Assembly (NCBI RefSeq): GCF_963169125.1
Contig: NC_084802.1
Span: 21,545,107 to 21,609,106 of the forward strand
From: Humulus lupulus
Taxonomy: Eukaryota; Streptophyta; Magnoliopsida; Rosales; Cannabaceae
Length of the DNA stretch: 64,000 bases
Direction of reading: 5' to 3'
Below the pieces are notes generated by a model that did no database searches, had not been told where the DNA came from, and worked only from the letters and a program-made list of their open reading frames with translations. Of this stretch, positions 25,234-35,900 are shown in pieces (within the stretch, counting starts at the first letter, position 1; each line of letters starts with the position of its first letter). Both the position numbers and the translations under genes were made by a program.

Positions 25234-26334
25234 TTTATAGTGCTCAAGAATTCATTTATTCTTTTCTATCAAGCCTCAAACACTATTGCCCTTATAAACC
25301 CTATAGCAGAAACACTAAACCCTATCAAGACAATATATTGCCGAAATCTACTAAAGTATTAAAGCTCTTAGTGTCGTTGTTGGAGATAAGCATAAGAGTG
25401 AAGGCTCAGGATTTCATCTTTGGTTCTAGGGTGAAGGTATGACTTATTAAGGTTTAGAATTTTTGGAAGTATAGTTTTATTATAAGTCTCTAATTTAATT
25501 CTTTTATGTCATATATAAGGTTTGGGTCGAGATCTATTAGCACAAGCAATCTCTTTTCTTCCCTTTTTCCACACTCAAGGTAAGGAAAATTAGGTAGTTT
25601 AGTTTATGACCTAGCTTGTGATATGTATGACCCTAACATTTCAGGTACAAAAAGAAGATAAGTGTGGTTGGACCTAAGGTGTTCAGAAATGTATGACAGA
25701 CCTAAATTGATGTCCGGTAGGCTCGGTTGCCAAAATTGTATGACAGACTTATGTCCGGGCTTAACTGCCACCCCTGTATAAGCACTTATCTTTTTCTTAT
25801 ACTTGTCTTGTTATTATGATCTATCATGACCTATTATGATTATGACATATGACAATGACCTATGATTATGATCTCTTATGACCTATGGTTATGATCTAGA
25901 TTATGTTTATGTTTTAAGGTATTATTAACTTTTGTATGATTTATGGTATGTCTGTTATGATTACTTGTTATATGACTTTTTGTATTTTTCTTACTGGGCT
26001 TAGAAACTCACTCCTTATTATGTTGTTGTGCAAACAATTGAGGATAGAAAGTTCGGTGGTGAATGGGACCTAAGAGCTCAGTGATGTATTTGTGGGACCA
26101 TATAGCCCAGGAATAATCTAGTGGGCCTATTTTATTAAATCATTTTCTTTTAAGTTTTATTTTTATATCGTAATGTTGCTCATTTTATCTTGTTACAAAC
26201 CTTATTTTATTTTTGTAAAGACACGGAATCCCTTTGCTTATTATGATTTTCTTAAATAAAGGAGTAATGTTTATATTTATGATCCAACATTGTGTTCTCA
26301 AGAATATTATGAGAAATTAGAGCGTTACAATTCA

Positions 26335-26625
26335 GGTATATAAATGTAAGTCTACACTATCAGATCTTTCAAGATTAACTACAGATGACAAGTTAAATAA
26401 ATAGGCTTTTTCTCATTTTGGTCAGATTGTTGATGGAAAAACTACTATTTATTTTAATATATTTTCATTGTGTGGACATACTAGTGCTTACATGGCGACC
26501 TTGATTATAATATGGTGTGTCAATAGAAGGGTTTCAGGGAAATCAAAGCAATTTGGGTTTTGCAAAGAATGAATGCCAAAGAATCAGGACCTTTTTTTCA
26601 TCCTCAATCGTTTGAAGCTAGTTTC
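26335..26625 (+). pseudogene. RRM (glycine-rich RNA-binding type) gene remnant
   Basis: After an intron-like end (tttcattcag, ending at 26335) the frame reads LSDLSRLTTDDKLNK, then a TAG, then AFSHFGQIVDGK. This is the start of an RRM domain, with its beta-1/alpha-1 region and the FxxFGxI core of plant organelle RRM proteins. After about 100 bp without similarity, about 26525-26570 encodes RVSGKSKQFGF, which matches the RNP1 region. A stop follows within a few codons and no C-terminal part was found. In-frame stops and the missing segment make it a pseudogene. Exon 1 may lie at 11835-11892, 14.4 kb upstream beyond the nest. RNA binding in mitochondria or plastids is known for the family, not shown here. 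Confidence 0.6.
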
Positions 26626-26747
26626 TAATGCAATATGACTTTTTTTTTTCGACAAAATGTCTAATGAGATTGTTGGAAGGATCGAGTGATCAAATATGTT
26701 TATCATCTTCATTTTATATTTAAATGTTGTTATGGGGCACCATATGG

Positions 26748-27205
26748 TGCTACACCATTTTAAGTTGGTAATATGTTATAATCCGCTTATGAGCATGTTT
26801 AAGTTTTCTTGTTGAGCCTTGGCTCACGGGTGCTATATGGTGCAAGTAAAGGGAAAAGAAAGCTGGACCATCATTGAGTTGGAGAACTTAAGCGACGATG
26901 TGTACATATGAGGCTACTCGACCACCATGACCGAGGGTTTAAAGAGGAACTAGGGTCAAACCCTATTTTGCCGCTTAGGTCAGAAGGTTGTAACATTTTC
27001 ATTACAGCGAACCTTTTAAATGTATTTTGGGATCTCATGTATGAGGTAGACGTTTTAATGAAACGATGTTATCTTTGACTAAAAAATTTAACCTTAAACC
27101 GTTAATCTCGTTTAGTTACACAATTATGGCCAAATGACTCGTTTAACGAGTTTAACACTATATAAAATACACAGTGTAATGGTCCCTGAGTAGTAAGGCG
27201 TTACA
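26748..27205 (+). mobile_element. Internally deleted solo gypsy LTR
   Basis: Only 458 bp remain: a TGCTACACC start, then the 3' third of the LTR including 'cttggctcacgggtgc', and the end GTAAGGCGTTACA. It is flanked by tatgg at 26743-26747 and 27206-27210. Its 3' end resembles the LTR 15557-18219. A deletion of about 2 kb after the first few bases explains the size. Confidence 0.75.
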
Positions 27206-27474
27206 TATGGTGTTCACATCATCTTTTTTGTGTATTTTGCTACAGAAAATGCTGCAACATTCTTGAAATCCCTGCACCAAAAACTAGCATTTGAAATTAA
27301 TTTAGTTATCTTCAAAATTACACATAATTGAGGTAAATTAATTACTTAATGGGAAACTAAATAAAAATAATAAAATAAATATTATATTAAAAAATGAATT
27401 AAAATTAATTAAAAGTCACTAAAATAAACTAAAAATGCTTGAGAACAAAACTAATTCAATGCACAAAAAAGCTA

Positions 27475-27922
27475 AGAGGGTGTTTGGCACCTTAACTAAA
27501 AAACTGTTTTTTATTTTTAAAAGCTAAAAACTGTTTTTTGAAAACAAGTGTGGGTGTTTGGCATTGTTTTCAGAAAACAATTTTTAAAAACAAAGTTACA
27601 AAAAACATAAAATTTTGAGAACAAGGAAAAGTTGTTTTCTGTTGTTCTCAAATTTTCTCACTTCTTATTTTTCATCATTTTTTCTTTTAAATTATTTTAT
27701 CTCATTATTTATTGCAAACTTTTAAAATATTTTTCTCTTTGTAAATATATTTGTTAATTTTTTATTTAAGATTTAAAAAAAATAAAACTAAAAAATTGTT
27801 TTTAGAAAATATTAACCAAACACCTCTTGTTTTTTGAAAACTACAAAAACAGTTTTCTATTCTCATTTCTGATAACACAATTTTGAAAACAAAAAACAGA
27901 AAACAATACCAAACAGGCCCTA
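27475..27922. mobile_element. MITE-like fold-back element
   Basis: About 450 bp begins gagggtgtttggcacc and ends ataccaaacaggccc, so its ends are inverted repeats of the TGTTTGG type common in hAT-like MITEs. The arms continue inwards as A/T-rich inverted repeats (for example gttttttgaaaacaa against ttgttttttgaaaac). It has no coding potential, and I could not fix the target duplication. Confidence 0.55.
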
Positions 27923-28039
27923 AATAACTCTATTTTCATAGAGTTATCAACAAGTTCCAAATCATGCGTAAATCTAGCATACTTGTTTAATATAAACATT
28001 AAGTTATCAACCTCACCAATGGCTTCCTTTACTTCCTCA

Positions 28040-28290
28040 AAAAGTTGGTCCAAATTTTTTATTTTTTACTATCAGCTATAAAAAGGAAATTGGATTCAAG
28101 TGGTTGTTAGCATCTAATGCAACAATGCATAACTTATGCTCACCATACTTTATCTTCAAGAAAATGCGGTACACACATATCATAGAACAATGGGAGCTAA
28201 GGATTGTCCATCACATGTATAAGAAACTTCCAATTTTAAGTTAATCAAAGACCTATCCATCACAAGTACTTCAGACAAGTTGTTCAACAG
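28040..28290 (-). pseudogene. Possible MULE transposase remnant
   Basis: On the minus strand a short stretch reads KYGEHKLCIVALDANNHLNPI, very like the 'ALDANNHIFPIAF' region around the catalytic core of MULE transposases. Upstream of it, MDRSLINLKLEVSYTCDGQSL is open. Stops break the frame and no complete domain is present. The sequence from 28300 to 29600 shows no gene; it is AT-rich. Confidence 0.45.
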
Positions 28291-29599
28291 TTGTAATAAC
28301 TTACGTCCCTTGTCAAGCTAATTACGCAAGTAAAAAAAACCCAATAGTCTTCTTTCTATTCTCACACACCATTGTATGAAACAAATATATGAACTTTTAC
28401 GCTTATGCAAAGCAAAAAAATAAAATAACAATATGTCAATTTGCCCATTGCATCAAACTACATCGAATTGCTTTGAAATGCATAAAAAAGGCAGAGTGAT
28501 AAATTTAATGGTTTTAAATTAGCATCGAATAGAGACCAAACAAATTCTATGCCTATCATCAAACATCCATCGAAATATAATCGAGGACAATCAATTTTTT
28601 TGCAAACGTTATGCCTATCATCGAAAACTGATTGAAGCCAATCAATTTGTTTTGCAAAATTACGTTAGTCATCCAAATGCAATTGAATGAACTGATCACT
28701 GAACATTTCTTGAATTCCAATAATTTTTTTTCCAGAGAAATGTAGCCAAAACCTATATTTGGGAAAAAAAACACAAAAATATAAATAGATGTACTCCCAT
28801 GCTTTAAAGGTTCACTTATTACTGCATTAAGTTTAAAGTTACTTAACTATGAGTTTCTTTTTCCAATAACATAAAATATTAGTATTTTTATGGATTTGAG
28901 GTGCTAAATCTTTGTGTTTTAAGGTGAATTACATGAATTTTTGTGTTATTTCGCAAGAAAATGACAACAAAAATTGATGAAATGAGTGAAATTTGGGAGT
29001 GAGAATGATTTTGTGTTTAGATTTGACAATAAATGAGAAGAAGAAAAAAAAAAGATGAGAATAAAATAATGATAAGGATATTTTAATATAAATAAAGCTT
29101 TTCAAATATATTTTTTTTAAATATTTGACACATGATATTTTTGTGATGGGGCTTTATATTTGCATCCCAAAATTTAATTAAGACATTCTATTTTTATTAG
29201 AAAATTGATATATGATATTTTTTTTCAACTTAAGCACATATTTTTCTATTTTTTTTTCTTTTTTCATATTCTAAAAAAATACATATAAATATAATATATT
29301 AAATATTTAAATAAAAAAATTAAAATAAAAACTTGTTAGTAAGAGTTTTTTTCTAGAAAATTTTTATATTATTTAAATTTTTTTTTTATGAAAATAAGAT
29401 AAAACAAAATTAATAAAAAAAAGAAATTAAAGAATGTCATAAAAATATCTCCTAATTAATAAAGTTCCTATATATATTTGGGTGCAAATAACTTTTGTGG
29501 TAGTAGGAGATAGAAGCTCAAATTCCCAAATATAATGTTTGATTAAAGATTGCAGTGAGAATGTGTTTATCCAATGCAAATATATATTTATTTATGCAT

Positions 29600-29941
29600 A
29601 TTTATATAGTATGTGGTATGGGTGTGGAGTGTAATAAAGTCGGGAAACAAAGGGATGGCACGTGTCGAAAAGGTCAACGTGTCTAATTTAATAAGCAAGC
29701 TAGTATGAAAGAAGTCGTAAACTAAAAGGCTCTCTTCTCTTCTCTTCCTTTCTATTATTTTCTCTTCTCTTCCTTTCTTTCTCCAACTACCACACGCACA
29801 CACCAACACCAACACCAACACCACTGCCGACGCGGAATGTGGCTCTCCTAACAAACTCAACCGACCTTCTCTCCCAAAACCACCACCACTGCCTTCTCTC
29901 TCTCCTCTAACCGAAACCCTAATTTTCTCTCTCGTCTACTC
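29600..29941 (+). promoter_or_regulatory. Probable promoter and 5' UTR of the VAD1-like gene
   Basis: A TATA-like TTTATATAGT lies at 29601-29610, about 330 bp before the ATG. A G-box/ABRE-like CACGTGTC (29659-29666) and a W-box on the minus strand (TTGACC, 29672-29677) follow it. A long CT-rich tract (about 29728-29785) and a caacac repeat (about 29803-29822) suggest a pyrimidine-rich plant leader. Because the G-box and W-box lie downstream of that TATA, the true start site is uncertain. Confidence 0.35.
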
Positions 29942-32900
29942 ATGGCTGTGGCTTCTGCTTCCGTGGCCGCCGCCTCCGAGATCATCAAAGAGCCGTCGCA
30001 GCCGTCTTCTATGGAGCCTTCTCCCACGCGATTATCCTCCGAAACCGTCTACGATTCCTCCTCCCTCCCCGCCACGCCTGATCGCGACGATACTCAGGTC
30101 ATTTGGTAATTCAATTGTTGTTTTTTTGTCCAAATTGTTGTCAGAATTGGGTAATGAACTTGTATGCGTTCAAATTTTCTTCATTTTCTATTTTTCTTGT
30201 TTGTGAGCCACTGGAAAAGGCTTAGAAATTCTTGCATTGTTTTCGTCTGGTCTCTTTAATTGTTGTAAACTGGATTTTGAGTTCTTAGACTAGTGAATTT
30301 TTTTTTGATACAAATTATGAAGGGGAATTTCGGAATAATTATTCTGAAATTATAGAAACTTGAAACGTTTCTTAGATTAAGAATGTAGCATGAGAAATTG
30401 GTGTAGTGGATCAGTCGTTGGCTTAGAATCTTTTTGCGGTAAATGATTTCTTTTTCCTATTCGATTGAAAGTTCCGTATTGGTTTGTTTCAGACTGCAAC
30501 TATATTAAGAAGCGAAGAGTATCGCCAATTGTTTCGTCTTCCTCCTGAAGAAGTGAGTACACTGTACACATACTCAAGGGTTTGAAGATTCTATGTTATT
30601 GCTTTAGTTGCACTCATTGTCTCTGTTATTTCACAGGTTCTTATTGAGGATTTTAACTGTGCATTCCAGGAAAATATACTAATTCAGGTGTTACGGTCTC
30701 TTTGACTTGTATACTGTGCAATCAATTTCTAACATTCTATTTCTTGTTTCCTAATGCTATTTATATTTATCTTTTGTAGGGTCATATGTACCTTTTTGTT
30801 CACTATATTTGTTTTTACTCTAACATATTCGGGTACGAAACAAAGGTACGATGATGAACTCATTTCTCAATTAACTCTGTAATTATTTTATACTTGGCTG
30901 TTAAGTATTTATTCTATATTTTTTTGGGGCTTGATTGTATCAATAATTTTTAAATAAGAAATGATAGCTGTATATTAATGTAAAATTTGACAAGACATGA
31001 TTATATGTTACAACCACAGGTGCCAATTGTTATTTAGCACCAAAAAAGATAATGCTTTGAACTGCCAAGTTTTAAAGACCCATATTGCCACCCAGAATTT
31101 CACTCTATGCCATATGGAAGAAAGATCATCTTCCACAGTGTTAAAGCTCCTATTATTTGTCTTTAACCACACAGCTTACAAAATGGCTGGAACAGCCATG
31201 CTTCATAAAGTTTTCTGCTTGCTTTCAGTACCACCCTTAAAACTACCTAGGCCATTCATATGCTGTACAATATTCTGGCAATCAGCATACTCAAGATACA
31301 TCAAATTCTTGTAGCAATCTTGACCATAAAGTCCCAACAAATTGACAATGGGCAAAATATGGTCACTAGATTCAGCACTATGTTTGCATAGAACACCTCA
31401 ATTAGGATAACTGCACAGGAAAGGTTTTCTACATATGCTGTTTTAAGCATTTAACTTTTGCAATGCCAACAGCCATCTAATCACTTTTACATTTCAGGTC
31501 CAAATAAATGAAAAAAAAAATGCAAAATGATATTAGAAAGTTCCACTGAAGTCAGAAATTTGAAAATAGACTCGCATGTGAATTATTCTGAACTTTCTTC
31601 CTTCTAAATCCTTATATCAGCAACCGAGGTACAACTAGTAAATGAATCTAATATCATAATCAAATGTGATATCTGTAGAAGCTCCTTTTGTTAAGATTTC
31701 TATGAAACTTGAAATCCCTAGAGAAGCCTCCTGATCTCCCAGCTTTTCATTTGTTCTTAAATCAACTATGGTAAGGTAACATCATGAGAATTAGAAATCC
31801 TATATGGTAATGGAAGCTTTCGTCCAAAGTAACTTTTCCCGCCCAAATATCTTTCCCAAAATCTAATTGTTTTTCTGTTCACAGCTTGAGTGAGACTTTC
31901 TTGTAAAATTCCTTGAGCCTGCTGAGATGAACTTTTAGGCTATATCCACCCCTACTTTCAAAGTGCTTTATATTTTGACTTTGTTGGTGCCCTATAATGG
32001 TTTGGCATTTTTACTGGCATTGTTTATTTCTATACATGGAATCAAAATCTAAACTATGCAACTTGGTTTTTAATTGTTGGGAATCTTGTGAGTCATGCTT
32101 CAGAAAATGATCCCATTCCATGAAGTGACAAGTGTACGAAGAGCAAAGACAGCAGGGATCTTCCCCAATGCCATAGAAATTTTTGCTGGATGCAAAAAGG
32201 TAGTGCTAAGGTGTTTTTTTTGTTTGTTAATCTTTATTTTTTTTATATTGGCCCTCATGGAACTTGTGCTACAGCCTCTATTTTTAACCCTCTTTCATTT
32301 TAGCATCAGCTTCTGATGTTTTCCTCAATTATTGATTTGGCAGTACTTTTTTGGGTCGTTTCTCTCTCGTGATGAAGCTTTCAAGCTCATCAATGATGGG
32401 TGGTTGCAACATAGTAATGATGCCAAACTAATTACAGACCAGCAGGTGTTTCATTTATTTGAGCTAAATGTTCACTTTTCTGTTTTTGATGTTGTTTCTC
32501 ACTGGAGTCGAGTGTGAGTTAGTTTGTATACTCATTTATCCTTCAACTTTGCGTCTTTTTTTTAGCTTTAATTTTGACGGGGTAATATATCAAGCGATGA
32601 TGAAATTAAATTAAAGATATAAAACTATGTTAGGAATTCATTATGCTTAATAGTGTTTCTTATTAAAAAAAAAATGTAATGCTGAGCTTCTGGATTTTGG
32701 TGGATAAAAAGAATTTAGAGATACTCTTCTTTTTGACTCTAAGGAATTTGAAAGATAGTGTGGAAAAGTTTTTGTACCTTTTAGCTTTTGGGTAGACTTC
32801 TTGTGCCTTTTCTTTTCTTTTCATCTCTTTTATAAAAATCCAAATTTCATATATAATAAGCATTGCAAAACAAAAATTTCCTATATCATCAGGATTCAGC

Positions 32901-35900
32901 ATCTGTAACCAGCAGCCAAGAGAATGGAGTTGCGATTGAGGAAGTCACGACCATTATTCAGTCAATTGAAGAAGTGGACTCTAACAATAGGTATATTTAC
33001 GAGATGACAATAAAGTTAATTTTTTTATTACTCGGACAAATATCAATGATAACATATTAATGTTATTGCCCTATATGAGCTAGGAACCTAGACATCTCAA
33101 TTGCACAAGGTTTTATGGTTCCTTCCAATGTTGAAGATGTTTCTGCGTCAACAACAATTGCAGAGCTGCAGGACATTATAGAACAGGATATAGTAATTGT
33201 TCCGGAAATTAAGTCTTCATCTTCAAGCACCACTTCTATATGGAAGCAGGAGGATTGTGATGCCCCCAAAAGTGAGTTTAGTCTAGATTTTGTAACATTA
33301 TAATCATATCTGTTGGTTCCCTGTTCTTAGTTGAGCTTCCTAATATAGAAGACCACCCCAATAATTTGTCCTTGTATGTTTTTGGGAACACATTGTCCAT
33401 CTTATGGTCAAGTTGATTAAATTGTATTGTTTCATGCGAAGTATAGAAGAGCCTCTAAGAGTAATTATAAAGCTTATCATTTCTCATGTTGGTTTATATA
33501 TATTTGTGCTATGTTCAATGGACAGATATTTCTATACAGATTTTTATATGATAAACACCACTAGGTCAGTTTGATCTAATGACTGAAACACAATAAAATT
33601 AAAAATTTCCTCGTATATATATTTATAAGTTTTATGATTTATCATGTATTTTAATTACCACTATTAGATTAACATGGTGTAAAAATTTGTGTAGAAATGT
33701 GTGTCCACTGACCCTGCTCCTATTTATATATATATATCAAATGGGGATAATTTCGAGTTTTTAAATCTTGACTTGTTTTTGGTTAAGTGTCATTTCTGTT
33801 TAGAGGAAACAGTGGTTTCAAAATTTTAAAACTTAAGTTATAAAGCTGCATTTATGTTGAGGGGAAAGTCAAATCCTCTCCTAAATAATGTGGGAAATAT
33901 AATCTCACTTATTCAATTTAGTTGAGTTATAGAAGTCATGCCATTTTCACAGTTCTAGTGTATGGCCTTAATTTATGTGTACTTTTTTACTGCAGTTGCA
34001 GAAGGTTATACAATGGTTGCAGAATCACAATTTCCGGTAGCATTCTGTTCAATTTCAATAAATGCCTAACTTTAATTTTAATTTATCAAGTTCAGTGACA
34101 ATTATACTTTTAATCTTTTTGTGCAGATAAAAGTAGAGGACTTCTTTAATTACTTCTTTTCAGATGATGCAGTTAATTTTGTCGAATCATTTCATAGTAA
34201 CTGTGGAGACAAAGGTAGGCAGCTTGTAAATGATTAGATTTTAATGCCATTTTCTTAGGCTCTCCTTAATGTGAAGATTTGATACATTTATTGCTCTTGT
34301 ACTTTACAGAATTTAAATGCAATTCATGGTATCCCCATGACAAGTTTGGGCATGCTCGTGATGTATCATTTCTGCATCCAATAAAACTGTACTTTGGTAT
34401 GGCCCATGGATCTTTCAACTTTAAGTGGCAAGTGTATGCAGGGGCCTTACATGTCTGTAGTATTATTTGTCTTGTGTCTCATTTTGTTGTGTTGATTTTT
34501 GATGTTGTAAAGGTGCAAAATTTGGTGGTTGTCAGGAAACCCAGAAATTTCGGTTATATAAGAACAGGTACTGGTTTAAAAATAATTTGAAATAATTTTC
34601 ATTTATTGCCTGGCAGGGTTGACCTTTTCTCCTTATCCATTATTGATTTATAATTCTTCTTTTCACTTAATCATATGTTTAGATGAATATGGATTCACTG
34701 ATTTTTAAGAATTTTTTTAGTTATATAATTCTGTAGCAATCCCACAGTAAAGAAGTTTGAGTTTCATTTTTAGAGTTTGTGCATTCTTGATGTATTTTCT
34801 TCAGGATGGTTGTCCTCTTGCTTTATATTTTTCTTTTTCTTTTTATAAGTTCAATGTTTTCAAGGCTGTTCAACTAGAAGTTGGATAGTGTTGAATGTGC
34901 TCTAACGATACGTGTTTGTTTGAGTTTAGATGAGTAGTATATTTGGTTGACAATGACATTGTGGGACTTAGTTATCTATTTTAAGCAATTTGTGATGCTC
35001 ATTTGTAAGACAATGTTTGGTTTTGCTCTATGTGGTTGTAAATTATACTACTGTGTAAATTATACCACTTGACACCACTGTGTAAGCTGGCAAGCTGATG
35101 ACATAAATTATATCTAATGAAAGAGCTCAGTGTTTTTTGCTTATCTAGTTTACAGTAATTGATTTCAACTGGTTCCCACTGAAGTACTTAAAAAAATGAA
35201 CTTGAATAATGACTAGTTGGCTAGCTTCATTTTATTATTTTGGGAAGCTAAATAGTAGAAGTTGAGATCGTCTATTTGTCTGGATGTTGTGCAAGAGTGT
35301 TAGATTATGAAAGAAGAATTTAGTCTCTTTCTATGAAATTAAAACTGTCTGGATGTTGTGAAAGATTGTTAGATTATGAAAGACAAACTTAGTCACTTTC
35401 TACGAACTTATAAACTTTTTGGATCAGTGGTTCTTCTAAGTGCTTGATCGAGCCTCTTTCCAGTTGGAAGATCATGAACTATTATTCTTATTTATTAGAA
35501 GTTTAGCCTAAGTTTTTTTTTTTTTTCATTTTATAGTCATTTAATATTTTTTCTACATGGTGCTCTTGTAGATTGTGGCTTTGGTGTTTTCTTAACATAT
35601 TTATCTTTGATTTGCAGTCATTTGGTTATTGAGACATCACAAGAAGTTAGTGACGTTCCCTATGGAGATTATTTTCGTGTCGAGGTATTTGTCACATTTA
35701 TTTATTTAGTTTTTATTTTCAACTTGATGTAGGTACTCATAAGAAAATGTCTTAATCTTGTTTTTAGTTTACATGGTTGGCAAACGTGCACAGCATAAGA
35801 ATTTTTCGAATTTAAAAAGGCTTCTATTGTTTCTGTCCTTAAAGCATTGAACAATGTTTTTCCCTACAAGATCTCTATATTATAAATTTGGTTTATTCTT

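Larger units (their letters stand above)
12672..26329 (+). mobile_element. Outermost solo gypsy LTR of the nest, split in three by younger LTRs
   Basis: The pieces 12672-12959, 22237-22926 and 25239-26329 join into one LTR of about 2.07 kb. It starts TGTAATAACC, ends GAGCGTTACA, and is flanked by attca on both sides (12667-12671 and 26330-26334). A TATA box (CTATAAATAG, 22782-22791) gives plus orientation. Two insertions interrupt it, each with its own duplication: 12960-22231 (cttaa) and 22927-25233 (tttat). The rejoined flanks read as an intron 3' end (tttcattcag) followed by RRM-like coding sequence, so the original target was a host gene. Confidence 0.93.

Noticed and set aside
30997..31314. 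105-residue plus-strand ORF
   Set aside because: It is entirely within VAD1 intron 4 and has no recognisable domain; the opposite strand looks more like an element remnant.
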